Shown: positions 27,742 to 36,381, counted from the stretch's first letter. The stretch: DNA of 64,000 bases from Winogradskyella flava (GCF_014243395.1 NZ_JACLCP010000003.1:62001-126000); one strand, 5' to 3'. The notes: a model not told the origin generated them from the letters alone. Numbers and translations: made by a program.

Positions 27742-28185
27742 ATGAGTATTGATAATCTAAATTGGAAGATTTTGAAGTGCCTTCAGGAGAACGCACGTAT
27801 GTCTAATGCAGAGATTGGAAGACGTGTTGGAATAAGTTCACCAGCTGTAAGTGAGCGTATTAAGAAAATGGAAGATTCCGAAATCATACAAGGTTATACG
27901 ACGTTTGTTTCGCCTTTTGAGGCAGGTTATCAGTTAAAGGCGTTAATTACTATTAGAGCATTTATGGGAATGCTAAAACCTTTTTTGGAAAAGGTAAAAA
28001 CCTATGATGAGGTTGTAAACTGTTACAGGATAACTGGTAATGAAAATATTGTGATGGAAGTCGTCCTAAAAAATCAAAAACACTTAGAGGCATTTATAGA
28101 TCAATTAATAACCTATGGTGAGACTAAAACTCAAATAGTGCTTTCTCATGTGGTAAAACAAAGTGAAATCAAACCGTTAAAGTAG
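27742..28185 (+). CDS. Lrp/AsnC family transcriptional regulator
   Basis: 147 residues, standard for the family. The N-terminal winged helix (LNWKILKCLQENARMSNAEIGRRVGISSPAVSERIKKME) is followed by the RAM ligand-binding ferredoxin-like domain (ALITIRAFMGMLKPFLEKV ... VVNCYRITGNENIVMEVVL). Such proteins form octamers and respond to amino acids. The target is unknown; the 108-bp upstream region shared with the 133-aa gene is a likely binding place. It is convergent with the DJ-1-like gene, 1 bp between the stops. Confidence 0.9.
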   Translation: MSIDNLNWKILKCLQENARMSNAEIGRRVGISSPAVSERIKKMEDSEIIQGYTTFVSPFEAGYQLKALITIRAFMGMLKPFLEKVKTYDEVVNCYRITGNENIVMEVVLKNQKHLEAFIDQLITYGETKTQIVLSHVVKQSEIKPLK

Positions 28186-28186
28186 T

Positions 28187-28966
28187 TTAGTCTTTAACAA
28201 CAATATGCGGTACCTGCTCTAAATCCCAATCAATAACCAAACCACCAGCTAAGGATTTCGCAATGTCTTTTCCGTAAAGATGTTCACTTAAATATAGCGC
28301 AGCTTCAAAAGATTTGGCGCCTCCCGCGGAGGTTATATATTTACCGTCATGTACAAATAGGACATCTTTTCTAATATCCAGTTTTGGAAACATAGCTCTC
28401 ATCTTATCGATATCACTAGGAAAAGTAGTAGAAACAGCATCGTCTAATAAACCTGCTTTTGCGAGGACAAAAGCGCCATCACAATGTGAAGTGATGAATT
28501 GAGCGTCTTTATCTACGGTCTTTATAAAATCGAGCATTACTTCATCTTCCAGATCAGTATCTAGATGATGTTCTGCGCTGGGTATAACAAGAATATCAAT
28601 TTTTGGCAAACTATCATTGACATAGTTAAAATCAGGCAGAATACGCATACCTTCAAAAGAGGTTATAGGCTCATCAGTGTTAGCAACGGTAAACACATTC
28701 ATAGCCTTGATACTTTTTCTAAAAATGGTATGTTGAAAAATATCGTAAGGTGCAGTCAGCTCTGTGTTATAGACACCATCCATGATTAGAAAAGCGACAT
28801 TATAGCGATTGGCTTCTAGTTGAGGTAACACTTTATCATTCTGAAGTCCTGCGTTAAGCTTGGTTGAAGTATCTTCTGGAATCTCACTTGAAACTTCGCT
28901 TTTCTCTTTCAAGTCATTGCATGAAAACAAAAAAGCAATTAACAATATTGGTAATATATTTTTCAT
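28187..28966 (-). CDS. DJ-1/PfpI family lipoprotein
   Basis: 259 residues. The signal MKNILPILLIAFLFSC has a lipobox Cys at 16. The body is a class I glutamine-amidotransferase-like DJ-1/PfpI domain (YNVAFLIMDGVYNTELTAPYDIFQHT ... ITSHCDGAFVLAKAGLLD), with a probable nucleophile Cys in the elbow SHCDGA. The lipid anchor makes it unusual for a mostly cytoplasmic superfamily. It is third in the MFS-VOC-DJ-1 operon, suggesting a role with the exporter in dealing with a reactive or toxic small molecule. Function inferred only. Confidence 0.8.
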   Translation of the reverse strand: MKNILPILLIAFLFSCNDLKEKSEVSSEIPEDTSTKLNAGLQNDKVLPQLEANRYNVAFLIMDGVYNTELTAPYDIFQHTIFRKSIKAMNVFTVANTDEPITSFEGMRILPDFNYVNDSLPKIDILVIPSAEHHLDTDLEDEVMLDFIKTVDKDAQFITSHCDGAFVLAKAGLLDDAVSTTFPSDIDKMRAMFPKLDIRKDVLFVHDGKYITSAGGAKSFEAALYLSEHLYGKDIAKSLAGGLVIDWDLEQVPHIVVKD

Positions 28967-28981
28967 TCTTCTTAGGATGTA

Positions 28982-29032
28982 AGATGCTGAAACAGCACTT
29001 CGACATGCTCAGTATGACAGTTCAGCATGACA
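28982..29032. repeat. REP-like palindrome, intergenic copy
   Basis: Arms GATGCTGAA / TTCAGCATG enclose CTTCGACATGCTCAGTATGACA. It is closely similar to the palindrome inside icmF at 24616-24664 and lies between the VOC and DJ-1 genes of the same operon. Confidence 0.7.
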
Positions 29033-29038
29033 AAATCA

Positions 29039-29416
29039 TTAATTAACTCTCCAAGGCGGATTTTTTCTATTTTTTCCTGCACTGTACAAGATAATGTGAT
29101 TACCATCAGGATCGTTTAAATGCGCTTCTCTCCAAAGCCATGGTTTATCTTCAGGTTCACTTGTAAAAGTAATATCTTTTTGTTGGAGTTGAGTGACGAC
29201 CTTGTCTAAATTTTCATTTTGAAAATAGATCGTTATACCATTTCCCGTTGGTAGGTTTTCAACCTCATGAATCGAGAATGTGCTATCACCATCAGGACAT
29301 TCAAACCTTACATAGCGAGGTAAGGCATCCACAATTAAAAGTAGTCCGAGCTTTTTATAGAATTCCGTCGCTATTTTGACATCCAGCGACGGAATTGTAA
29401 CTTGATTTAAATTCAT
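29039..29416 (-). CDS. VOC family (glyoxalase/bleomycin-resistance) protein
   Basis: 125 residues forming the two beta-alpha-beta-beta-beta modules of the vicinal oxygen chelate fold (LNQVTIPSLDVKIATEFYKKLGLLLI ... PWLWREAHLNDPDGNHIILYSAGKN). Members bind metal and act on glyoxals, catechols or antibiotics. The start codon overlaps the MFS stop by one base (TAATG), so translation is coupled. Context with an exporter suggests detoxification or sequestration of the exported compound. The exact substrate cannot be read from the sequence. Confidence 0.85.
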   Translation of the reverse strand: MNLNQVTIPSLDVKIATEFYKKLGLLLIVDALPRYVRFECPDGDSTFSIHEVENLPTGNGITIYFQNENLDKVVTQLQQKDITFTSEPEDKPWLWREAHLNDPDGNHIILYSAGKNRKNPPWRVN

Positions 29417-30627
29417 TATAAATTTTGCTTTATTCTATTATGTAGCCAGTACGATAAGATGACTGCTGTTAAGCCATAGCCAGCAGTAACTAACCAATTG
29501 ACTTGATAACCAAAATAATCTATTACCGTTAATCCAATTTTAGGACTAAAAATATGTGCTAATGAAAAGGACATGGCATACATTGCCATATAGCTGCCTT
29601 CCAAGCCTTCCTTTGCGCGTTGCAGCGCAAACTTGTTTGTATAAGGGAAGCCTAACATTTCACTTAGGGTCATAAGCACTATACTTATTATTAATACACC
29701 AACCCAAAAATTTTGGTACAACACTAAAAAGCTTAAAGTCAACAATACACAGGACATAATGATGTGTTTTGTTACTGGAATTAAGCGTTTTTCGAGATAA
29801 TTAAGAAGTGGCATTTCAAAAACCACAATAATAGCCACGTTTAAAAACAGAATGACTCCTATTTTGAATTCATTGAGTTGAAACATCTCATCGTAATACA
29901 AAGGTAATGTCGTAAACAACTGAAAAAATGCCATCCCAAATAAAAAGCATATCACAGAATGGATCCAAAACGTAAAATCCTTATATACTATATTTTTGTC
30001 TAGGTTTTGATGCATTAGTCTTGTTTCTGACGGCTTTATTTTTGTGTCACTCACCAAATAATAAAACAATATTATGGATATAATACAGGTTAAACCATCA
30101 ATCCAAAATAAAAGGTTGTAGCCTTTCAGAACAATCAATAAACCTGCTAGAGTAGGACCGATTCCCATGCCAGCATTGATTGCCAATCGTATTAGCCCAA
30201 CAGATCTAGTTCTGTTTTCAGGTTTACTATAGGCCTTTATAGCCACAAAGACCGCAGGTCGAAAACTATCCGCAATCGACATGGTAACTAGAATACCAAT
30301 GCACAATCCCCAAAAAGAGGATATATATTGTAATGCTATAAAGTTCAATCCAGTAACAAATAAGCTGATAATCATTACCTTATAAAAACCAACGATATCA
30401 GTGAGCTTACCGCCAAGCCATGATCCAATAACGGATCCAATACCGAAGAAAACAAAAATCCAACTGATCTCATTCATGGTAAATCCTAAATCCTTTTTGA
30501 GATAAAGTGATAAAAACGGAATAACCATTGTACCAGCTCTGTTTACTAAACTTATTAGAGAGAGGTACCAGATGTCTTTCGATAATCCTGTGAAAGATTC
30601 TATGTAATTAAAATAAAGCTTTTTCAT
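29416..30627 (-). CDS. MFS transporter, drug-efflux type
   Basis: 403 residues with 12 predicted helices. The motif-A loop between helices 2 and 3 is visible as GSWLGGKLTDIVGFYKV, and a second-half equivalent lies near LNYLEKRLIPVTKH. The motif-C-like GMGIGPTLAGLL in helix 5 is typical of proton-driven antiporters, supporting export. First gene of an operon with a VOC and a DJ-1-like gene. Its start codon is directly at the base of a 74-nt nested palindrome, preceded by a terminator and a 25-codon ORF, an arrangement that resembles attenuation control. Confidence 0.88.
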   Translation of the reverse strand: MKKLYFNYIESFTGLSKDIWYLSLISLVNRAGTMVIPFLSLYLKKDLGFTMNEISWIFVFFGIGSVIGSWLGGKLTDIVGFYKVMIISLFVTGLNFIALQYISSFWGLCIGILVTMSIADSFRPAVFVAIKAYSKPENRTRSVGLIRLAINAGMGIGPTLAGLLIVLKGYNLLFWIDGLTCIISIILFYYLVSDTKIKPSETRLMHQNLDKNIVYKDFTFWIHSVICFLFGMAFFQLFTTLPLYYDEMFQLNEFKIGVILFLNVAIIVVFEMPLLNYLEKRLIPVTKHIIMSCVLLTLSFLVLYQNFWVGVLIISIVLMTLSEMLGFPYTNKFALQRAKEGLEGSYMAMYAMSFSLAHIFSPKIGLTVIDYFGYQVNWLVTAGYGLTAVILSYWLHNRIKQNL

Positions 30628-30700
30628 TACGCATTGGTTTTTAAGGTTGAGATCCTGATATTCATCAGGATTAGTTCAGTTATCATAATTCAATGCGTAA
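30627..30700 (-). promoter_or_regulatory. Nested palindrome in the MFS gene leader
   Basis: Outer 10-bp perfect stem TTACGCATTG / CAATGCGTAA and inner stem ATCCTGAT / ATCAGGAT with a 4-base loop. The lower edge shares a base with the MFS ATG (30625-30627), so folding in the mRNA would hide the ribosome-binding region. The inner part also resembles the GATCCTGA REP arms seen elsewhere in the window. Confidence 0.55.
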
Positions 30701-30730
30701 ACTTTTGAATTAAGAACTTCACTAAAAATA

Positions 30731-30758
30731 AAAAGTCCGACGGTATCGTCGGACTTTT
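30731..30758 (-). terminator. Intrinsic terminator in the MFS leader
   Basis: Perfect 12-bp stem AAAAGTCCGACG / CGTCGGACTTTT with a 4-base loop. The T run is better on the minus strand (CTTTTTATTTTT), so it ends a short minus-strand transcript that starts near 30880, upstream of the MFS gene. Confidence 0.8.
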
Positions 30759-30787
30759 AAATATTGTTTAATAGTATATAAGTATAG

Positions 30788-30865
30788 CTACAATAGATAA
30801 TGCGTCCGAATGTTTTCCGAAGAAATGACACAGGTTTGCTTGGTATATCTATTTGCTTTTAACAT
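30788..30865 (-). CDS. Candidate 25-codon leader peptide
   Basis: ATG at 30865, 25 codons, beginning MLKANRYTKQTC and continuing VISSENIR, ending at TAG. It is enclosed by an exact -7 box (TAGTTTTG at 30888-30895) and a perfect terminator 30 nt after the stop, ahead of the MFS operon. The arrangement suits a leader peptide for attenuation or a free-standing small protein. I cannot confirm translation, and the rest of this 315-bp gap contains only the hairpins and the promoter of the next gene. Confidence 0.45.
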   Translation of the reverse strand: MLKANRYTKQTCVISSENIRTHYLL

Positions 30866-30887
30866 TATTTGTTCTTGTTTAACGATT

Positions 30888-30895
30888 CAAAACTA
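30888..30895 (-). promoter_or_regulatory. -7 box for the leader ORF / MFS operon
   Basis: TAGTTTTG on the minus strand, exact TAnnTTTG match, 22 bp before the 25-codon ORF. Confidence 0.4.
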
Positions 30896-30915
30896 CGATA
30901 AAATTTGATAAGTTG

Positions 30916-30923
30916 TATTTTTG
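30916..30923 (+). promoter_or_regulatory. -7 box for the DUF1684 gene
   Basis: TATTTTTG, exact TAnnTTTG match, 19 bp before the ATG at 30943. Back to back with the minus-strand box at 30888-30895. Confidence 0.45.
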
Positions 30924-30942
30924 AACTTTAAAATAATTACAT

Positions 30943-31545
30943 ATGAGGAATTTTGTTCTACTTCTTTTATTAGTGTTTTCAGTTGGCTGTGCGCAAGAAA
31001 AACAAATGCTTAATGAAGAAACAGAATTTCATAGAGAACTAAACGCAGAGTATAAGGATGCTAGCAAATCACCTTTAAAACCAAAAGATTTAAAGCATTT
31101 TAAAGGATTGGATTTCTTTAAATTTGATTCTACCTATGTTGTTAAAGCTAAGCTTATACGGACACCGAATTCAGAGTGGTTTGAAATGAAGACTACGACT
31201 GATCGAAAATCTAAAGAACGTGTTTTTGGCATCCTAACTTTTCAACTAAAAGGAGAATCGTTTGAATTAAATGTATACCAAGGTGAGGATTTAATGACAA
31301 CTGAAGACTATCGCGATTATCTGTTTTTACCATTTTTAGATGATACAAATGGAAGTCAAAGTTATGGAGGTGGTCGTTATATAGACTTAAAGATACCTGC
31401 GGGAGATGTTATAGAAATAGATTTTAATAAAGCTTATAATCCGTATTGTGCATATAATGAAAAATACTCTTGCCCTATAGTTCCTCGTGACAATTACCTA
31501 GCTACTACTATTGAAGCGGGAGTTAAAGCTTTTAAAAAGTATTAA
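30943..31545 (+). CDS. DUF1684 lipoprotein
   Basis: 200 residues. The signal MRNFVLLLLLVFSVGC has a lipobox Cys at 16. The mature region (HFKGLDFFKFDSTYVVKAKLIRTPNSEWFEMKTTT ... FLPFLDDTNGSQSYGGGRYIDLKIP ... NPYCAYNEKYSCPIVPRDNYL) matches DUF1684, including the conserved R(Y/F)(I/L)D, FNxAYNPYCAY and CP.P...N motifs. The family occurs as lipoproteins in Bacteroidetes and as soluble proteins elsewhere; its activity is unknown. The stop overlaps the convergent fluC stop by four bases (TTAA). Confidence 0.9.
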   Translation: MRNFVLLLLLVFSVGCAQEKQMLNEETEFHRELNAEYKDASKSPLKPKDLKHFKGLDFFKFDSTYVVKAKLIRTPNSEWFEMKTTTDRKSKERVFGILTFQLKGESFELNVYQGEDLMTTEDYRDYLFLPFLDDTNGSQSYGGGRYIDLKIPAGDVIEIDFNKAYNPYCAYNEKYSCPIVPRDNYLATTIEAGVKAFKKY

Positions 31546-31907
31546 GCTTTTACTAAATACATCCCTAAGAATACAGCCAAAAATCCAATAATAAAACTGG
31601 CGATTGTATAAATGGCAAAGCTTGTAAAATCTCCAGATTTTAAAAACACCTGATTTTCATAAGCAAAGGCTGAAAAGGTAGTGAAGCCCCCACAAAAGCC
31701 AGTTGCTAAAAATAAAGTTTGATCTTGATTTAAATGTTGTCTAGAAAAATATCCGATAACTATACCAATAATAAAACATCCAAAAATATTTACGACAAAA
31801 GTACCATATGGAAAACCACCATTAGAACTATTGAGCCATTTGCCAATTAAAAATCGCAATGCGCTCCCAAAACCACCACCTACAAATACTAATAGTAGTT
31901 GCTTCAT
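31542..31907 (-). CDS. fluC: Fluoride efflux channel
   Basis: 121 residues with four membrane helices, the size of FluC/CrcB. Family signatures are clear: GGGFGSALRFLIGKW, FPYGTFVVNIFGCFIIG (pore Asn) and GFCGGFTTFSAFAYE (Na+ site and Phe box). It forms an inverted-topology dimer and exports F- passively. One gene only is present, so the dimer is homomeric. Its ATG follows the stop of the SRPBCC gene with no gap, so it is translated from that operon and no fluoride riboswitch can sit directly before it. Confidence 0.95.
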   Translation of the reverse strand: MKQLLLVFVGGGFGSALRFLIGKWLNSSNGGFPYGTFVVNIFGCFIIGIVIGYFSRQHLNQDQTLFLATGFCGGFTTFSAFAYENQVFLKSGDFTSFAIYTIASFIIGFLAVFLGMYLVKA

Positions 31908-32924
31908 TTATTTTTTTATGGGTATATAAATTTCCGTTAGCCATTCTGCAGGATTAGGATAGTTGCCCGGATCTGTAGTGTATATTTCAAAAGGCTTTTG
32001 ATCCGTTTGTTCCAAATTGTTATCTGCCAAGTACTTATTTGCGGCTTCCCAAGCTTGGGTTAGATTGGTATAGTTTCCAGTAAGTGTTGTTTTTAAGGCT
32101 TTCATTTTTGGCATAAAACCAATGGCTATATCAGAATCTGCCGGAATGTCGATGCGTTCATTAACAGGAATGCCATTACTCATAATGACATCAGCACTAC
32201 TCATATCATTATAAACTGTCAAAGGCATGCCAGACTGCTTTGTACCATTTTGGCTCATAAATTGCATAATTGCACCAAAATTTTGACCCATTTTAGCGCT
32301 TATGTTTTGGGAGTTTGCATTTGTGGTCTTGTAAAGGTAAAAGCCACCTCCATATTCTGTTATACCATTAATTTTAATATTGTAACGGCTCATGTCCTCC
32401 TGTAAAACACTATCTAACATGGTTAGGCCTCTTTCATAATGAGGTCCAATTTGCTTTTCCATACCACCCATTACTGCTGAAAAGGCCTTGAATCCAAATG
32501 GTAAATCCTTTCCAGAAATTGTCCAAGTGACTTCCGTGGTGCCATCATCATTTGGTTTTAAATCCCAAGTAACATCATTTTTAGGGAACTCGGCAAATTG
32601 CATTTCTTGAGTAATTGATGAATTTGGGGTAGTAGCTAAAGTCTTCATAGTTCCAACACCATCTTCATCTTCCCAAGAGTAAGAACCACCAATGCCTTTA
32701 GTTTGCTCAGAAAGCATAATTTTAGTTTCCGGGTTTTCTTCAACCCAAGAATTCCATGACTCCCAATTTTTAAAATCTATAATGTTATTATATATAACAG
32801 CTTGAGGCGCATTTATGGTTTTAGTTCTAGTAACTTCAAAAGAATTAGGCTGTACCGCAATGTAAATTGAAAAGCCTATGACTAAAACCAACAGTAATAA
32901 TAAGATATACTTAAGAGCTTTCAT
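31908..32924 (-). CDS. SRPBCC-domain protein with GyrI-like C-terminal domain
   Basis: 338 residues from the ATG at 32924 (MKALKYILLLLLVLVIGFSIYIAV), a single N-terminal membrane helix. A longer frame to 33032 runs through the divergent promoter and is not used. Residues ~25-170 form an SRPBCC/polyketide-cyclase-like ligand-binding domain (TINAPQAVIYNNIIDFKNWESWNSW). The rest resembles the GyrI-like small-molecule-binding domain (GITEYGGGFYLYKTT ... AWEAANKYLADN ... FEIYTTDPGNYPNPAEWLTEIYIPI). This domain pair is common in Bacteroidetes. Ligand unknown. It is transcribed together with fluC and divergently from the M49 peptidase gene. Confidence 0.85.
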   Translation of the reverse strand: MKALKYILLLLLVLVIGFSIYIAVQPNSFEVTRTKTINAPQAVIYNNIIDFKNWESWNSWVEENPETKIMLSEQTKGIGGSYSWEDEDGVGTMKTLATTPNSSITQEMQFAEFPKNDVTWDLKPNDDGTTEVTWTISGKDLPFGFKAFSAVMGGMEKQIGPHYERGLTMLDSVLQEDMSRYNIKINGITEYGGGFYLYKTTNANSQNISAKMGQNFGAIMQFMSQNGTKQSGMPLTVYNDMSSADVIMSNGIPVNERIDIPADSDIAIGFMPKMKALKTTLTGNYTNLTQAWEAANKYLADNNLEQTDQKPFEIYTTDPGNYPNPAEWLTEIYIPIKK

Positions 32925-32947
32925 TTTAGTTTGATTTAGTAGTTCTT

Positions 32948-32955
32948 CAAAGATA
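32948..32955 (-). promoter_or_regulatory. -7 box for the SRPBCC-fluC operon
   Basis: TATCTTTG on the minus strand, exact TAnnTTTG match, 23 bp before the ATG at 32924; supports that start. Confidence 0.4.
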
Positions 32956-32960
32956 GTAAT

Positions 32961-32991
32961 TTTATGATATGTGCTATAAGTGTTACCTTTG
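32961..32991 (+). promoter_or_regulatory. Promoter of the M49 peptidase gene
   Basis: TTTA (32961-32964) then 19 bases then TACCTTTG (32984-32991), one base from TTTG-N19-TAnnTTTG; ATG 25 bp downstream. Confidence 0.5.
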
Positions 32992-33016
32992 TATGAAATA
33001 ACAAAACTAACTTCAT

Positions 33017-35056
33017 ATGCAATTGAAATCAATATTCACAGTTTGTCTTATCGCAGTATTTGTGTTGTCTTGTAAAGACGATTCAAAAGGTACTGTTAAT
33101 GAAAGTACAAAGGAAACAACAGAAGCTAAGTTTAATTATAATGTTGAGCAATTTGCTGATATTAAGATTTTACGGTACCAAATTCCGGGGTGGGATAATT
33201 TGAGTCTAAAAGAACAAAAACTAGTGTATTATTTATCAGAAGCTGGTCTGGCTGGTCGTGATATTATGTGGGACCAAAACTACAGACACAACCTTAAAAT
33301 AAGAACTGCTTTAGAAAATGTTTATACGAACTTTAGTGGAGATAAAGCTTCTGACAATTGGAAAGCCTTTGAAACTTACCTAAAGCGTGTTTGGTTTAGT
33401 AATGGCATTCACCATCATTATTCAAATGACAAGTTGAAGCCAGGATTTTCTAAAGCATATTTAAATGAATTGTTTTTGGCTACCAATACAAAACTTGATG
33501 GAGCAGCTTTCGATGTTATTTTTAATGATAAAGATGCCAAGAAAGTTAACCTAACCAAAGATGTTGATAACGTATTGCTATCTGCTGTCAACTTCTACGG
33601 ACCTGATGTTACAACGGCTGATGTGGAGAACTTCTATAAGCAGAAAAAATCACCAGACCCTGAAAAACCTCTGTCATTTGGATTAAACTCGCAGTTGGTA
33701 AAAGAAAATGGCGTATTAAAAGAGCGTGTTTATAAATCTGGCGGATTATATGGTTCGGCTATTGACGAAGTCGTAAAATGGTTAGAAAAAGCGCAAGGTG
33801 TTGCAGAAAATAAAGCACAAGGCGATGCTCTTGGATTGTTAATCGAGTATTACAAAACAGGAGATTTACAAACTTGGGATGACTACAATGTGGCATGGAC
33901 TGCGGCAACTGATGGAAATATTGACTACATCAATAGTTTTATTGAAGTGTATAACGACCCTGCTGGTTATAGAGGTTCTTACGAAACTATTGTTCAGATT
34001 AAAGATTTTGATATGTCTAAAAAAATGTCTGTATTATCTGAAAATGCACAATGGTTTGAGGATAATTCACCATTGATGGACGAACATAAAAAAGATTCCG
34101 TGGTAGGTGTCACTTACAAAGTGGTTACTGTTGCCGGTGAAGCTGGAGATGCCTCACCAAGTACACCAATAGGTGTAAACTTACCAAATGCAAATTGGAT
34201 CCGTGCGGCAGTAGGCAGTAAATCAGTATCACTAGGTAATATTATCAATGCTTATAACAATGCGGAAAGCACAGGTCGATTAAAAGAGTTTGTTAATGAT
34301 GACGAAGAATTAGAATTAGAAGAGAAGTACGGACAGTTGGCAGATAAATTACATACAGCATTACATGAAGTTATTGGTCACGCTTCAGGGCAATTAAATC
34401 CTGGTGTTGGAGAAACTAAAGAGACACTTAAAAAATACGCATCAACGTTAGAAGAAGGTCGAGCAGATTTAGTTGGATTATATTATCTGTATGATTCTAA
34501 ACTTCAGGAATTAGGTTTGGTTGAGGACTGGAAAGCAGTTGGAAAAGCGGCTTACGATGGTTACATTAGAAATGGTTTAATGACACAGCTCATTCGTTTA
34601 AATCTTGGTGATGATGTTGAAGAAGCGCATATGGTAAACAGACAATGGGTTTCGGCTTGGGCTTTTGAAAAGGGACAAGCAGATAATGTCATAGAGAAAG
34701 TTACGCGTGATGGTAAAACCTATTTTAACATCAATGATTATGATAAGTTGCATGAGTTATTTGGTCAACTGTTAAGAGAAACACAGCGTATTAAATCTGA
34801 AGGTGATTATAATGCAGTTGAAGCCTTGGTAGAAGGTTATGGCGTAAAAGTAGATCAAGCGATTCACGCTGAGGTTTTAGAACGTAATAAGCAATTTACA
34901 TCTGCGCCTTACAGCGGATTTGTAAATCCTGTTTTAGTGCCAGAAATGAATGATGCTGGTGAAATTACCGCCATCAAGGTGACACAACCAGAAGGGTTTC
35001 CTCAGCAAATGCTAACCTATAGTAAAACCTACAGCCATTTGCCAGAGGTGAATTAA
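33017..35056 (+). CDS. Dipeptidyl-peptidase III family (M49) lipoprotein
   Basis: 679 residues. The signal MQLKSIFTVCLIAVFVLSC has a lipobox Cys at 19, so the enzyme is membrane-anchored and faces the periplasm or cell surface. The zinc site is HEVIGH at 450-455, the bacterial HExxGH form, with the third ligand in LEEGRAD (Glu479/480). The family removes dipeptides from the N-terminus of peptides. The length matches bacterial M49 peptidases. Probable role: digestion of imported or surface-bound peptides. Monocistronic with its own promoter and terminator. Confidence 0.92.
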   Translation: MQLKSIFTVCLIAVFVLSCKDDSKGTVNESTKETTEAKFNYNVEQFADIKILRYQIPGWDNLSLKEQKLVYYLSEAGLAGRDIMWDQNYRHNLKIRTALENVYTNFSGDKASDNWKAFETYLKRVWFSNGIHHHYSNDKLKPGFSKAYLNELFLATNTKLDGAAFDVIFNDKDAKKVNLTKDVDNVLLSAVNFYGPDVTTADVENFYKQKKSPDPEKPLSFGLNSQLVKENGVLKERVYKSGGLYGSAIDEVVKWLEKAQGVAENKAQGDALGLLIEYYKTGDLQTWDDYNVAWTAATDGNIDYINSFIEVYNDPAGYRGSYETIVQIKDFDMSKKMSVLSENAQWFEDNSPLMDEHKKDSVVGVTYKVVTVAGEAGDASPSTPIGVNLPNANWIRAAVGSKSVSLGNIINAYNNAESTGRLKEFVNDDEELELEEKYGQLADKLHTALHEVIGHASGQLNPGVGETKETLKKYASTLEEGRADLVGLYYLYDSKLQELGLVEDWKAVGKAAYDGYIRNGLMTQLIRLNLGDDVEEAHMVNRQWVSAWAFEKGQADNVIEKVTRDGKTYFNINDYDKLHELFGQLLRETQRIKSEGDYNAVEALVEGYGVKVDQAIHAEVLERNKQFTSAPYSGFVNPVLVPEMNDAGEITAIKVTQPEGFPQQMLTYSKTYSHLPEVN

Positions 35057-35077
35057 AAGCGATTACATATCGAAGAT

Positions 35078-35105
35078 AAAAAGCAGCCTATTTTGGCTGC
35101 TTTTT
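35078..35105 (+). terminator. Terminator of the M49 peptidase gene
   Basis: AAAAAGCAGCC / GGCTGCTTTTT perfect stem with a 6-base loop and T run. Confidence 0.85.
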
Positions 35106-35260
35106 ATTTATACTAAAGCAAAGGAGTAATCCATTAATAACAATTAATATCAAAACCGAATAGAGAAAAATCATAGCGTTCTTTTGTAATAGAACAATCG
35201 AAGCGCAACAACTCCTAAAATTTAAATGTTAAAAATGAAAAAAGAAGAAAGTATTAAAAC

Positions 35261-35788
35261 TTAAAGTTGAATATTTTCGAAGCTTCCAGATAATCCCCAT
35301 CCTACTTCTCTATTTAGGGAGGGAGAGAAATACCAAGCTGTAATATTGTAATTACCACTTATAACACCATCATTATGAGATATAATATTTAAAACACCAC
35401 CTTGGTTTGGATTTCCTCCCTGGTTAATCCAAAAAGTAGGATCTAGAGTAGTCGAGTATATTGCTTCAAACATTATTCTTGCACTTGGAGAATATAATAA
35501 ATTATAGACTCCTGTATCAGTAATTTCTAGGCCATTAAACTCTATCCAACTCACTTGAGGATTTGTACTAGATGCAAGACGAACAGTACCATTCGAGTTA
35601 ACCGTATAGCTCTCAAAACTACCACTACCATTTTCAGTTAAAGTACCACTAGGGTAAAGCTTTTGAAAGCTTGAAATGAAAGGTTCTAAGTTTTGGTTAG
35701 CCTCATCCTTAGGATCGGTTTGACAAGAAAAGAATATTAGGGTTGTTAAGCTTAACAAAAGCAAATAATTTATTTTTTTATTGTACAT
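35261..35788 (-). CDS. Hypothetical lipoprotein (175 aa)
   Basis: The signal MYNKKINYLLLLSLTTLIFFSC has a lipobox Cys at 22. The mature part is Ser/Asn/Gly-rich, beta-strand-like (FESYTVNSNGTVRLASSTNPQVSWIEFNG, GVISGNYNITAWYF, GWGLSGSFENIQL), suggesting a small beta-sandwich. No family recognised. Third and last gene of an operon behind another lipoprotein and an outer-membrane protein, with a 44-bp spacer. The operon is the likely target of the two-component system at 38-40.6 kb. Confidence 0.65.
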   Translation of the reverse strand: MYNKKINYLLLLSLTTLIFFSCQTDPKDEANQNLEPFISSFQKLYPSGTLTENGSGSFESYTVNSNGTVRLASSTNPQVSWIEFNGLEITDTGVYNLLYSPSARIMFEAIYSTTLDPTFWINQGGNPNQGGVLNIISHNDGVISGNYNITAWYFSPSLNREVGWGLSGSFENIQL

Positions 35789-35832
35789 AATTTTTGTTTT
35801 AGTATTGTTATTAACTTTTTTGATAGAAATGA

Positions 35833-36381
35833 TTAATCAACAAATATTGTATGAGTAAAAATTTTGTTGTGTATTACAGATTCATTGTCTAAATATTCAA
35901 ACTCATAAATTAGTTCTATTCTATTTATGTCTGTGCTTAAATTGATCGGGTTGGCATTCGTTGGGTATGTAAAATTGTAGATAAATTCTTGCCTTAATAT
36001 ACTGTCGCCTGCGTCAATAGTGCTACCCACTTCACCACCAGCAAAAAACGGAGGGACTTCCATACCGTTATTTAGAATAATAATTACGGAGTTTAAACTT
36101 GCATTTATGGATACTGAATTATCAGTAGGCACTGCTATTCTAGTGTCAAATCCATTGAGATTAGTATTTCCAAATTGATTTAAGCTAATCTGATTTGTTG
36201 CTGTGGTTACGCCATCTGTTAGTGCATAAGGTGTGGCACCGACGCCATTAACTTGAAAGATTTCGGCAAAGGCTATTTCGTTATATACTGTAGATGATGA
36301 TGTAGACATGTCGTCGTCTTTCTCACAAGAGATAAATAGAACGTAAAATAAAATGACTAGGATGGTTTTAGTTGATTTCAT
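35833..36381 (-). CDS. Hypothetical lipoprotein (182 aa)
   Basis: The signal MKSTKTILVILFYVLFISC has a lipobox Cys at 19, followed by an acidic spacer (EKDDDMSTSSS). The rest is beta-rich (NEIAFAEIFQVNGVG, IELIYEFEYLDNESVIHNKIFTHTIFVD) and resembles small surface-exposed Bacteroidetes lipoproteins. No recognised domain. Second gene of the operon that starts at 37826, with a 53-bp spacer. Probably acts with the barrel protein encoded upstream. Confidence 0.65.
   Translation of the reverse strand: MKSTKTILVILFYVLFISCEKDDDMSTSSSTVYNEIAFAEIFQVNGVGATPYALTDGVTTATNQISLNQFGNTNLNGFDTRIAVPTDNSVSINASLNSVIIILNNGMEVPPFFAGGEVGSTIDAGDSILRQEFIYNFTYPTNANPINLSTDINRIELIYEFEYLDNESVIHNKIFTHTIFVD

Noticed and set aside
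32925-33032. N-terminal extension of the SRPBCC protein
   Set aside because: It would cover the divergent promoter and two -7 boxes; the ATG at 32924 gives a clean membrane anchor.
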